Shown here in pieces: positions 17,784 through 25,378 of a stretch of DNA of 64,000 nt. Position numbers and translations under genes: made by a program. The DNA is from Levilinea sp. (GTDB taxonomy: Bacteria > Chloroflexota > Anaerolineae > Anaerolineales > Anaerolineaceae): contig JARKPO010000005.1 in NCBI GenBank assembly GCA_029975215.1, positions 186,001 to 250,000 of the forward strand, given 5' to 3'. The first letter of the stretch is position 1. The number at the start of each line of letters is the position of its first letter. The notes under the pieces were generated by a model, which was given only the letters and a program-made list of their open reading frames with translations, had not been told where the DNA came from and ran no database searches.

Positions 17784-18068
17784 TTACTGCGCTGTCTCGT
17801 ACCACCATTCCGCGTCGATCACCTCCTCCTCTTCCTGTTCGCGAACCGAACGCTTCGGGGAACGAGGGGTCGAGTAGGAAATAGGTGAATCTGGGACGGT
17901 CTGCGGCTTTGCAGCCGGTTGCGTCTGCCAGGGGCGCAGACGCAGTAGCAGGCTGACCTGTGCGATCAGCGCCGCGAAAGCAGTGATAACGATGACGCCG
18001 GCCAAAGCGAAGATCATAACGATCACGCCTAGCGCCGGACCACGCAGTATGTCAAGGATCGAATTCAT
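17784..18068 (-). CDS. Small one-helix membrane protein (VirB3-like size)
   Basis: This protein of 94 residues has a hydrophobic stretch (about 11-42, possibly two short helices), then a basic segment, a Pro-rich part and an acidic tail (REQEEEEVIDAEWWYET). The start at 18068 has GGAGG 5 bases upstream and is preferred over an upstream ATG at 18140. It lies directly upstream of the VirB4-like ATPase, the place where VirB3 occurs in type IV secretion operons, but size and position are the only similarity I can claim. Confidence 0.7.
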   Translation of the reverse strand: MNSILDILRGPALGVIVMIFALAGVIVITAFAALIAQVSLLLRLRPWQTQPAAKPQTVPDSPISYSTPRSPKRSVREQEEEEVIDAEWWYETAQ

Positions 18069-18204
18069 ACATTCCTCCGAGGTTGGAATAGAGACCGAGG
18101 TTGACGGCAAAAACGCCCGAGGTGTAAAAACAGTTCTCATCCAGGGGGTGAGAAAAGCAAACGGAGCCTGTTCATAAAATGTGAAAGGGTTCCATTTGCG
18201 TTCC

Positions 18205-18894
18205 TCATCGCCTCATCCGGTAGCGTTGGATTAGTTCGGTCGCATTGGCCAGCGGGTTAACCAACGACCAGGGGTTGAGCAGCGCTTGCTGGAGCAGCAT
18301 GGCAAAATAACCCAAAGGGATCACCAGCCATAACGCCCAAAGAATGATCGTGGTCACGTTACTGCGCGTGCTTGCGATTACCTGGGCGGCGCTTTCGGTG
18401 CTGCCGATCAGCGCCGCCCATTGTTCCGGGGACAGTTGGGCGGTAGAAGCCAGGTACAGCCGGCTGCCCAGCACCGCCAGGGCGTAGATAAGAATCCCAG
18501 ATTTGACATTCCAGAGAGTGGTTGTTTCCTGCTGGCGGACCAGCAGTGCTACCAATAATCCAAAACACCACATTGCCGCGCCGATCCATGGCACCGGTGC
18601 GCCCATTCCCCATTGGCTGGCGATCCAGAAAAACAGAGCGATCCCTGTGATGATCTGAGCCGTATGGGTTTCAACAGGTGTGACCTGTCCCTGCCGTCCA
18701 TTTCTGGTTGGCCGGAAAGCGGCCCTGCTTTGCACATGAGCGTCGATCCAGGCTGCAATTCCAGCAGCGCAGGCAAGGCTGATTAGCGCAGCGCCGGAAT
18801 CGGCCAACCAATAGAGCGTCGCCAGTAAACCGTTCAATAGATAGGTTGGCAGCGCTTCTAAGAATTGGGAGAACAGAACGAAATAGTCGGTCAT
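18205..18894 (-). CDS. Polytopic membrane protein of the hybrid operon
   Basis: This 229-residue protein has about six hydrophobic helices (near 15-35, 38-50, 80-97, 100-118, 130-150, 185-207) and an outward-facing loop with QLSPEQWAALIGS. It is not recognised. A polytopic membrane protein in the same operon as VirB4-like and VirB8-like proteins could play a VirB6-like channel role; that is inference from topology and context. It sits 25 bp after the secreted-protein gene and 136 bp before the small one-helix protein. Confidence 0.7.
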   Translation of the reverse strand: MTDYFVLFSQFLEALPTYLLNGLLATLYWLADSGAALISLACAAGIAAWIDAHVQSRAAFRPTRNGRQGQVTPVETHTAQIITGIALFFWIASQWGMGAPVPWIGAAMWCFGLLVALLVRQQETTTLWNVKSGILIYALAVLGSRLYLASTAQLSPEQWAALIGSTESAAQVIASTRSNVTTIILWALWLVIPLGYFAMLLQQALLNPWSLVNPLANATELIQRYRMRR

Positions 18895-18919
18895 AGGGCG
18901 TCAGGTCAGAAAAACAAGG

Positions 18920-20221
18920 TTAAGGCACCAGAGCAGGCAGCGTAACGTATACCTGCAAATCGCCGTCCGCGCTCAGACTACGCGGCTGGGTGATCGTCAC
19001 CCCACGGAACTGCGCGCCGGTGGTGGTCACGCGGAGTTTCAGGTCGAACTTACCAGGGTCGGCAAAAGGTACTTTCAGGGCATTGGCCGTTGCTGTGCAC
19101 GTGCCGCCGCTGCACCCGCCGGACCAGTTGGTTATTCCTGGCACCAGCACGAAGCTTTCTTTGTGTATGTAAGCGCCGTAATGGGTCTGTCCCAGGTGGC
19201 TGGTGATCCAGGCCTTGCTGGCTCCATCCAATGTGGCGGTGGCTTGTAGGGTCGCCACGGCATCGGGTAAGAGTTCTACGTGGCGCAGGCACTCCTTGAA
19301 GACCTGCCGGGTATCATCAACTCCGTCGTTTACGGCGCTGGCATCGCTGGTTTTACAGTTGGATATCTCGCCGGCATTTGCCGCCCGGCAATAATCCTCT
19401 TCCTCGTAGATTGGTTCGTGCCAGACAAAGATCACCGGAGGGATGGTCACCATCGCCTGCACATCCGCTCCGCGCTTTTCCGGATCTTGCCCGACGACCA
19501 GCGGATTGGCCGGCGCCAGCTTCTGGATGCTCAATGTCGGTTGTTGGATGGTCACTTCTGGCCCAGGACAAACCGGAGGTGGTGGCGGCTGGGTTGGGAT
19601 CACCCCGGAACAGCCACCCGGAATCGAGGCGCAGTTCTGTACGCCGTTGAGGTACATCAGGTAAGCACTGCGCAAAGCCGCATCGTTCCATGACATGGAG
19701 AGCAAGTTGGTGATGAAACCCCAACCAGAAAACCAGGTCCAGGCGCTTTCCTGTCCACTCAATACCGCGTTCCAGAACTGGCTGGGGTCCTGGTACTGTG
19801 GGCGTTCCTGCTGGAGCCGGTTCCAATCCAGGCTGTCGCCAGCCACCAATCCCAGAAAGGTGATCATGCTGCCGTAGCCGTTGCTCATCATGCCGGCGGA
19901 ATTGGCCAAACCGCTTTCTTGTGGGTTCATCGCCATAAAGAAAAGGGTCGAGGCCGATGGGAGGACAACCATGTTCCCGTCCGCCGTCTGGAAACGATGG
20001 TAATTGGCATCCAGCTGAAGCGATTGCCCTAAAGGCAGATCCACATTCATCCACGAAGGTGTTTCGGTGGTGACACCCAGATCGACTACGTCTGAGCGCA
20101 GGTTGCCGTTTTCATCGAATACTTCGCTCCATGGGCTTGGATCCTGTGCGGAGACCAGAGAGAGCGGCATCACGCTCAAGAGGATTGCCAGGATGAGACC
20201 TAATCGGAGGACATTTCTCAT
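18920..20221 (-). CDS. Secreted protein of the hybrid operon, function unknown
   Basis: This 433-residue protein has a clear signal peptide (RNVLRLGLILAILLSVMPLSLVSAQ). The N-terminal half (30-190) is an aromatic, helix-rich region (SLDWNRLQQE, WTWFSGWGF), followed by a Pro-rich hinge (IPTQPPPPPVCPGPE) and a beta-rich C-terminal half with several Cys residues (EEDYCRAANAGEISNCK, CSGGTC) that probably form disulfides. It should act outside the membrane. Its start overlaps the end of the VirB8-like gene by 4 bp, so both are coupled. I recognise no family. Confidence 0.75.
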   Translation of the reverse strand: MRNVLRLGLILAILLSVMPLSLVSAQDPSPWSEVFDENGNLRSDVVDLGVTTETPSWMNVDLPLGQSLQLDANYHRFQTADGNMVVLPSASTLFFMAMNPQESGLANSAGMMSNGYGSMITFLGLVAGDSLDWNRLQQERPQYQDPSQFWNAVLSGQESAWTWFSGWGFITNLLSMSWNDAALRSAYLMYLNGVQNCASIPGGCSGVIPTQPPPPPVCPGPEVTIQQPTLSIQKLAPANPLVVGQDPEKRGADVQAMVTIPPVIFVWHEPIYEEEDYCRAANAGEISNCKTSDASAVNDGVDDTRQVFKECLRHVELLPDAVATLQATATLDGASKAWITSHLGQTHYGAYIHKESFVLVPGITNWSGGCSGGTCTATANALKVPFADPGKFDLKLRVTTTGAQFRGVTITQPRSLSADGDLQVYVTLPALVP

Positions 20222-20760
20222 TGCTGGCCTTCCTTGCCTACCCGTTCTTTCAAAACCTGCACTTCTGGTTCAAGCAGGAAGCGGTCGAACTTCCACCCAT
20301 CCTCCGTTTTGAGGATCAGAACGTAAGCCTCATCTTCTGCCTTGTTGCTGCCCGGCAGTGGCTCGGAGAGTCTGATCGCAACACGCCATACTTGCTCTTT
20401 GGCTGTCGAGGAGACGCACTCAAGCGCGCTGACTTCCGCCTGAACCTCTGCTTTCGCTTCTTGATATTTCTGCCACAGACGGTCTGCTCCCATGCGGAGA
20501 AGTGCGCAGCCACTTTCCGTGCTGGCGGCGCAGAACCGGTTCAACCAGGCGTCCTTTCCCTCGTTCACGCTAATTTGGAAGAAAGCGCGCGTTCCAACCA
20601 CTGCCGCGTTGGTTATCTCGGCTTCTTCTGGTGAGGGAGTGGCAGTTTCCCCTGAGGGTCGGGGAGAGAATTGCTGGATCAGGATGATTCCGGCTCCTGT
20701 CAGGAAGATGATCAGGAGAATGAGAAAGGCGTTGCGTTTAGAAAAGGTGAATTCTTTCAA
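20218..20760 (-). CDS. Membrane-anchored protein, VirB8/TcpC-like layout
   Basis: This protein of 180 residues has a short cytoplasmic N terminus, one transmembrane helix (about 11-29), a Pro/Glu/Thr linker and a globular outer domain of about 120 residues with helix AAVVGTRAFFQISV, a Cys pair, and late strands EQVWRVAIRLSEPL, EAYVLILKTEDGWKFDRFLL. This single-helix plus NTF2-like pattern is shared with VirB8 and TcpC of conjugation systems. The start is a TTG at 20760 with AAGGAG upstream; the frame runs further up but crosses the leader terminator. Homology to VirB8 is a suggestion based on layout only. Confidence 0.6.
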   Translation of the reverse strand: MKEFTFSKRNAFLILLIIFLTGAGIILIQQFSPRPSGETATPSPEEAEITNAAVVGTRAFFQISVNEGKDAWLNRFCAASTESGCALLRMGADRLWQKYQEAKAEVQAEVSALECVSSTAKEQVWRVAIRLSEPLPGSNKAEDEAYVLILKTEDGWKFDRFLLEPEVQVLKERVGKEGQQ

Positions 20761-20782
20761 AGAGACTCCTTGCAAAGGGATT

Positions 20783-20838
20783 AAAAAGAGCGACCACCAG
20801 CAAACATCTTTGGATGAAGAGTTTGCAGGCGGTCGCTC
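20783..20838 (-). terminator. Leader terminator (attenuator) of the hybrid operon
   Basis: A strong stem (GAGCGACC-CC-GCAAAC with 16 of 18 pairs; arms at 20788-20805 and 20821-20838) is followed on the minus strand by TTTTTAA, the form of a Rho-independent terminator. It lies between a candidate promoter (20906-20911) and the ribosome site of the first gene of the operon, so transcription of the operon must pass it. The leader upstream of the stem is about 65 nt and contains a GGTCGCC stretch that could pair with GGCGACC-like parts of the terminator arm. A regulated leader is likely. Confidence 0.7.
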
Positions 20839-20905
20839 CAACGGTAGAAAAAGTTGCGGCCCAGGGACTTCAGGCGACCGGTAATCTTATGACATCATCT
20901 CTGGT

Positions 20906-20911
20906 ATTGTA
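20906..20911 (-). promoter_or_regulatory. Candidate extended -10 promoter for the hybrid operon
   Basis: On the minus strand TACAAT is preceded by TGC, giving an extended -10 element. No good -35 at the right distance is visible. Start of transcription would fall near 20899, about 140 nt before the first start codon, leaving room for the leader terminator at 20783-20838. Confidence 0.5.
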
Positions 20912-21147
20912 GCATCTCGAAATGGGGCTTCCTAGCAAAAGCTGGATTGCACATCATGATCCAGAACAGGAAGATAGCGTCAGAATCCCGACAGCATCTT
21001 GTGGATATCGTTATCGGTATTTCTCGCATCTTTTCTCAACGTCGCTGTGTCGCTTTTATTTCAGGGGATTTTCTAGTGAAACAAATGCCCATGCTAGGAA
21101 AGCATGATTTCGCGACATACAATCGTAGTACGAATTGGGAAACGCAT

Positions 21148-21369
21148 ATGAACAAACAGCGAACAACAAAATCCGTGCATTCACTGCGGCTGAGCGCTGA
21201 AGGTCTCCGACAACTCAGAGACCTTTCGATGCAAACGCAACGCAGCGAAGCAAATGTCGTCGAAATCGCCATCGACCGAATGTACCGTGAGGAGATCCGT
21301 TTTGGCTGCCTCTCGGTTCATGAAGCTGAAGGTATATACACCATTGAAGAATACAAGGATGAAAAATGA
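21148..21369 (+). CDS. Ribbon-helix-helix-like small regulator
   Basis: This 73-residue protein reads like a ribbon-helix-helix DNA-binding protein: a first strand SVHSLRLSAEGLRQLRDLS, then helix SEANVVEIAIDRMYREE. Proteins of this type are antitoxins or operon repressors. The frame is open further upstream, but the ATG at 21148 has GGGA at a suitable distance and matches family size. Its last codons overlap the start of the next membrane-protein gene by 4 bp, so the two form a pair. Possible roles include antitoxin or transcription factor. Confidence 0.65.
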   Translation: MNKQRTTKSVHSLRLSAEGLRQLRDLSMQTQRSEANVVEIAIDRMYREEIRFGCLSVHEAEGIYTIEEYKDEK

Positions 21370-21824
21370 AACTGATTGGCCTTCTTTTTGGAATGATTAC
21401 CAAGACAATTTCACTGGTCGTAATTTCGACCATTGTACTTGCCAGTCTATATATCGGGTACAAGGGCAATCAGCCCATGTCGGTTCCTCAAGCTCCGAAA
21501 GGAATGTCTTATTTTGAGTTCATCCAGGATCGAGTTGAGGCAGCTAAAGTTGTGAAGCCGGCTCGTTGTGGTTGGGGAATGTTTCTTTCCCTCGCTGCTC
21601 TGGGACCTGTTTATTCGGCGGTCTATACGGAGGTAGCTTTGCACCCGGATGGTTTTTGGGCAAAGGTAACTGCACCGGATCCCGATATCCCGATTGGCGT
21701 GCAAAACGCCTCGTGGCTGGATGTGCCTGGTATCTGGTGGGGCGTGGTTGAACGCCTTAGCTGGACGATGCTTGGAAAATCGAATGCTGGCTGCCATTTT
21801 CGGCCGGTGTCCTCTCAACAATAA
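21366..21824 (+). CDS. Membrane protein paired with an RHH-like regulator
   Basis: This 152-residue protein has an N-terminal transmembrane helix (about 5-30), an outer segment, and a second hydrophobic stretch (GMFLSLAALGPVYSAVY) with the C-terminal third rich in Trp and Pro. No family is recognised. It is translationally coupled to the small RHH-like gene (ATGA overlap), so it may be a membrane toxin or a cargo gene under its control. This is a guess from the arrangement; the size is larger than typical toxin peptides. Confidence 0.6.
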   Translation: MKLIGLLFGMITKTISLVVISTIVLASLYIGYKGNQPMSVPQAPKGMSYFEFIQDRVEAAKVVKPARCGWGMFLSLAALGPVYSAVYTEVALHPDGFWAKVTAPDPDIPIGVQNASWLDVPGIWWGVVERLSWTMLGKSNAGCHFRPVSSQQ

Positions 21825-21925
21825 CCTGTCTGTGTCCAGGCCCTGGTTCACTTGTAGCGGTTGCTGCGCCCAGGATTATCCTTTTGACAGGTATGTTCAG
21901 CTGCTAAAGCAAGACAGGGACGTTA

Positions 21926-21971
21926 TTTACATTCATGCTTATTTTGTTTATAATATAAGCATGAATGTAAA
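21926..21971 (+). promoter_or_regulatory. Promoter-operator of the AbiE system
   Basis: A perfect 17-bp inverted repeat (21926-21942 and 21955-21971, 12-base spacer) contains a full promoter: -35 TTTACA (21926-21931), 17-bp spacer and -10 TATAAT (21949-21954). Transcription would start near 21961, the A of the AbiEi start codon, which itself is inside the right arm. AbiEi proteins repress their own promoter by binding inverted repeats, so this is the expected operator. Confidence 0.85.
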
Positions 21972-22572
21972 AACTGAACAGAAACCGATCGAAAGATTGC
22001 GCATGATCCTACGAGAACAGAACGGTATCCTTTTTACCTCCGATCTGGCGAAACTGGGCATTCCGCGAACTTACCTCTCCATTTTGGAAGCGGCAGGTGA
22101 AATCCAGAAGGTCTCCAGAGGGATTTATTCGGCTGTCAATTCTATGGCCGATGAAATGGCCGGCCTTCAAGTCAGATATAAACGTGCCATTTTCTCCCAT
22201 GAAACTGCTCTCTATTTTTTGGAATTATCCGACCGAACACCCTTGTTTTACTCGGTTACCGTCCCAGCTGGATATAACGCTACTCCTTTAAAGGCAAGTG
22301 GGGCCAAAGTCTATTTTGTGAAACGCGAATTGCATTTATTGGGTGAAAGCATGGCAAAGACGCCGAACGGGAACGAAATCAAAACCTACAATCTCGAACG
22401 AACCATCTGTGATATCCTGCGCAGCCGGAACCAGATGGATATCCAGTTCATAAACGAAGCGCTGAAGCGGTACGTGAGGAAAAAAGAAAGAAACATTGAT
22501 CTGCTCTATTCTTACGCTCAACAATTCCGCATCCAGAAAATCGTCAGGGCAACCATAGAGGTTCTTCTATGA
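21961..22572 (+). CDS. abiEi: AbiEi antitoxin (type IV toxin-antitoxin system)
   Basis: This 203-residue protein has an N-terminal winged-helix domain (ERLRMILREQNGILFTSDLAKLGIPRTYLSILE) and a C-terminal domain containing the AbiEi-type core (SHETALYFLELSDRTP, TVPAGYN, NLERTICDILR). It neutralises the AbiEii nucleotidyltransferase without direct binding and represses the operon. The ATG at 21961 has no ribosome site; the promoter seen above suggests a leaderless transcript. Its stop overlaps the toxin start by 4 bp. The pair acts in plasmid maintenance and phage abortive infection. Confidence 0.92.
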   Translation: MNVKTEQKPIERLRMILREQNGILFTSDLAKLGIPRTYLSILEAAGEIQKVSRGIYSAVNSMADEMAGLQVRYKRAIFSHETALYFLELSDRTPLFYSVTVPAGYNATPLKASGAKVYFVKRELHLLGESMAKTPNGNEIKTYNLERTICDILRSRNQMDIQFINEALKRYVRKKERNIDLLYSYAQQFRIQKIVRATIEVLL

Positions 22573-23402
22573 GCAACGTGATGCAGTTCAAGGCGAAAAT
22601 CAAGAACCTGGCGATAAAACACCATATTCCTGCCCAAGCAGTTTTACAGAATTTCATACTGGAGCGATTGCTGGAACGAATTTCGATTTCGAAATATCAG
22701 GACCGGATTGTTCTCAAAGGCGGCATGCTAATTGCTTCTATGGTCGGGATCAGCAGCCGGACCACCATGGATATGGATGCAACTCTGAGGAATTTCCCCA
22801 TGATGGAGGAGACGATCCGTGCGGCGTTCCTGGAGATCTGTGCTATTCCCCTGGAGGATGAAGTTCTCTTTACCCTGGATCATGTTGCTCCGATCCGTGA
22901 AGACGATGAATATGGCGGCTTTCGAGTGTCGCTGTTGGCCAGGTTTGAAACCATCCAGACACCGCTGAAGATCGATGTGACTACGGGGGATGTCATCACC
23001 CCTGAAGCGGTTTGTTATTTCTTTCCATCGGCATTTGAAGACAAACGGATTGAGGTCTGGGCTTACAACCTTGAAACCATCCTGGCGGAGAAGATTGAAA
23101 CCATTTTGCGCAGGAGCGTATTCAATACTCGGCCGAGAGATTTCTATGATGTCTTTATTCTGACGAAAACTTACAGGCAGTCGATCGACCAAAATGTCTT
23201 GAAAACTGCATTGAATGCGACGGCTCAGAAAAGAATGTCCCTTGATGCGTTAAAGAACAACAACGCAATTGTCCGCACGATCCAGGCCGATTCGACTATG
23301 AGGGCGCGATGGGATCGTTATTGCAGGGAGTATTATTTCGCGAGCGGAATCTCCTTTGATGAGGTAGTGAATATTCTCCACGCTGTCCTGCAAGAGGAAT
23401 GA
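22569..23402 (+). CDS. abiEii: AbiEii nucleotidyltransferase toxin
   Basis: This 277-residue protein belongs to the AbiEii/MNT-type nucleotidyltransferase group: the motif VLKGGMLIASMVGISSRTTMDMDATLR contains the GG plus the DxD active-site pattern (MDMD), and the C-terminal part has AEKIETILRR and RPRDFYDVFIL, a Lys/Arg-rich signature of the family. Members add nucleotides to tRNA and so stop translation. All expected active residues seem present, so the toxin is probably functional. It completes a two-gene system with AbiEi. Confidence 0.92.
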   Translation: MSNVMQFKAKIKNLAIKHHIPAQAVLQNFILERLLERISISKYQDRIVLKGGMLIASMVGISSRTTMDMDATLRNFPMMEETIRAAFLEICAIPLEDEVLFTLDHVAPIREDDEYGGFRVSLLARFETIQTPLKIDVTTGDVITPEAVCYFFPSAFEDKRIEVWAYNLETILAEKIETILRRSVFNTRPRDFYDVFILTKTYRQSIDQNVLKTALNATAQKRMSLDALKNNNAIVRTIQADSTMRARWDRYCREYYFASGISFDEVVNILHAVLQEE

Positions 23403-23418
23403 ACATACAGATTGCATT

Positions 23419-23459
23419 TGTTCCCCCTTAAGACTCTATGGGAACGTTCTGGGGGAACA
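23419..23459. repeat. GTTCCC/GGGAAC inverted repeats between convergent genes
   Basis: TGTTCCCCC (23419-23427) and GGGGGAACA (23451-23459) form a perfect 9-bp dyad, and further GGGAAC and GTTCCC copies lie at 23440 and near 23475. The cluster sits in the gap after the toxin gene and before the convergent 566-residue gene. It may serve as a terminator or as a protein-binding site. Confidence 0.5.
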
Positions 23460-23570
23460 TTCCGGTTGTTCCCGTAAAATTTCTGACTTTAATACGAAGT
23501 TTTGCTATAGCAATTCTTTCCGATAAGGGTTTGATGACATACCTTGCATAAATTTGGTAAAACAAATTTA

Positions 23571-25271
23571 TCAAAACCCACGAAAAGCATCCATTATTAT
23601 TCCCAAACTTTCATCGCACCTGGAACAAAGATTTGTATAGTGTTGACGGAAGCTCCCGAATTCCTGTAATGCCTGCTTCCTCAACTCTGCCGCTTCACTA
23701 CCGTTAGCATGACTTTTTAATATAGACCGAAGGTTGTGAACATCATGGAACGGCGACATCAGATCGTGTGCATGATCTTCGTGAAAGCCAACACCTATCA
23801 GACATTCTTCTATTGACTTTAAAGCACGCAATTTCAGATCTGGATCTCTCCCCAGCTCTTTTGCTTTTCGCTGTAACCATTTTTCTTCAAAGCCTTCAAT
23901 GATTAGCTGATCAAGGTTTAATATTTCATCTGCCCATTCATCACGTGAAGAAGTAAAAGGATAAAGAACCCGTTCTAAATTATCTTCACCTCGCAATGTC
24001 CACCAACCGACATCGGCCTGATGTAACTGTTTGAGCTTATTCTTCAAACTATAGAGGGGATTATATTCGTCAGACCATTGGCCTTCAAAATCGGCTGCAA
24101 ACGCTCTTTTGGATAGGGGAGCTTTTGGCTCTTCATTATATTGCTTCCAATGTAACTGCTCCTCGTATGGAAGGCGATTTAGATAACCTAGATATGTGTG
24201 AATTTGACCCGCATCGTTAATGTCAAATGTCTCAAGATGCCAAACTCCACGACAACTAACCGATCGCTCCTCCAACTGGTACTTTTCCCGGTCGCTTTTG
24301 TATTTCAATAATACTTCTGGTCTAAAAAATGCAGGAGAGAGCTCAAAAGGAAGTTCTGATTGCGTAAAATAATTCGCTAAGCAAGATGGGGAACAAGAAA
24401 TCTCCTTAATCCTTTTATTTTTCCAATCCAATGCGATGTATGTGGCATACTGTCTGGAATCCTTTGAGGAAGACCTTCCCCAAACCCGATCTACTATTTC
24501 TTTTTTGGCCACATTCATCTTTTTAACTTGTATCCCCCTAGAATAACTTCCATACCCGTTATAAACCACTAAATTACTATAAATGTCGATTCCATTACCA
24601 ACCCGATTGGCATTATTTTTATTTCCCCATCCAGAAAAACTGCCCTTTTTATAACGCGTGAAATCGAACATGCGACATAGAGAATAATTTTCTAAACTTG
24701 CGTATTCCCCTAGTACGCTTTTTTTCATAGTAACAACCGTTCCCGATTCTTTTCCAGGTAGGTTGTTCAGTTCCAAGATTTTTACTACATCTTCGATATC
24801 TCCATGTTGATCAAGTCGACACCAAGCATTACGTTCAGGCATGTGGTGCAATCCTAAAACATGAGAAATCTTTTGTTCTAATTCAAAGTATTTTCGGCGT
24901 GATTCAACCCCATCGAATGTGCGAATAAAAATAATTTGCTCGCCTTGACATAATATTTTGCTGCGTGATCCCGCTAGGGGACCTTCAATCCAGGCATCAT
25001 CTGAGGATGATACAAGACTCCATGAAGAATATGGGTTATGATCCCATTCCAATAGATCCTTTACCTCCGACTCGTCCAGGCTTATGCTCGGAATTAGGAC
25101 TGCATGAATGAACGCAAACGGGAGAGATCCATAAATAATGATATCCTCATCCGTGAATTCCTGCTCCAAGAAAGGAATAACATCTTCTTGTTGAACCCAT
25201 AAATCAAAATCCAATTTTTCCACGGGCTCTATCAAAATAGGTGCAATACTTTTCAGGTTAAATATATCCAT
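23571..25271 (-). CDS. Orphan 566-residue protein, candidate defence gene
   Basis: This 566-residue soluble protein is not recognised. It has no signal peptide or membrane helix. The N-terminal half is acidic and aromatic, the middle is rich in Tyr, Ser and Gly, and the C-terminal 120 residues are helical (LRSILKSHANGSEAAELRKQ and then SFRQHYTNLCSRCDESLGII), which could hide a HEPN-like or other helical nuclease domain; I cannot confirm this. GGGAGGAG precedes its ATG. Base composition is much more AT-rich than its surroundings, and it lies next to the AbiE module. Both point to recent transfer and a possible anti-phage role. Confidence 0.65.
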   Translation of the reverse strand: MDIFNLKSIAPILIEPVEKLDFDLWVQQEDVIPFLEQEFTDEDIIIYGSLPFAFIHAVLIPSISLDESEVKDLLEWDHNPYSSWSLVSSSDDAWIEGPLAGSRSKILCQGEQIIFIRTFDGVESRRKYFELEQKISHVLGLHHMPERNAWCRLDQHGDIEDVVKILELNNLPGKESGTVVTMKKSVLGEYASLENYSLCRMFDFTRYKKGSFSGWGNKNNANRVGNGIDIYSNLVVYNGYGSYSRGIQVKKMNVAKKEIVDRVWGRSSSKDSRQYATYIALDWKNKRIKEISCSPSCLANYFTQSELPFELSPAFFRPEVLLKYKSDREKYQLEERSVSCRGVWHLETFDINDAGQIHTYLGYLNRLPYEEQLHWKQYNEEPKAPLSKRAFAADFEGQWSDEYNPLYSLKNKLKQLHQADVGWWTLRGEDNLERVLYPFTSSRDEWADEILNLDQLIIEGFEEKWLQRKAKELGRDPDLKLRALKSIEECLIGVGFHEDHAHDLMSPFHDVHNLRSILKSHANGSEAAELRKQALQEFGSFRQHYTNLCSRCDESLGIIMDAFRGF

Positions 25272-25378
25272 TACTGCTCCTCCCTTTTATTCATCATTTA
25301 ATTATAGCCCGTACAGGAGAAGCAATTTCTATTGTTTATATCTTTATCAAAATTACTGTTCATCGAAATTTGGCTATG

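Noticed and set aside
20941..21147. Upstream extension of the RHH-like protein
   Set aside because: The first 67 codons lack a ribosome site and are not conserved-looking; the ATG at 21148 gives a normal RHH size.
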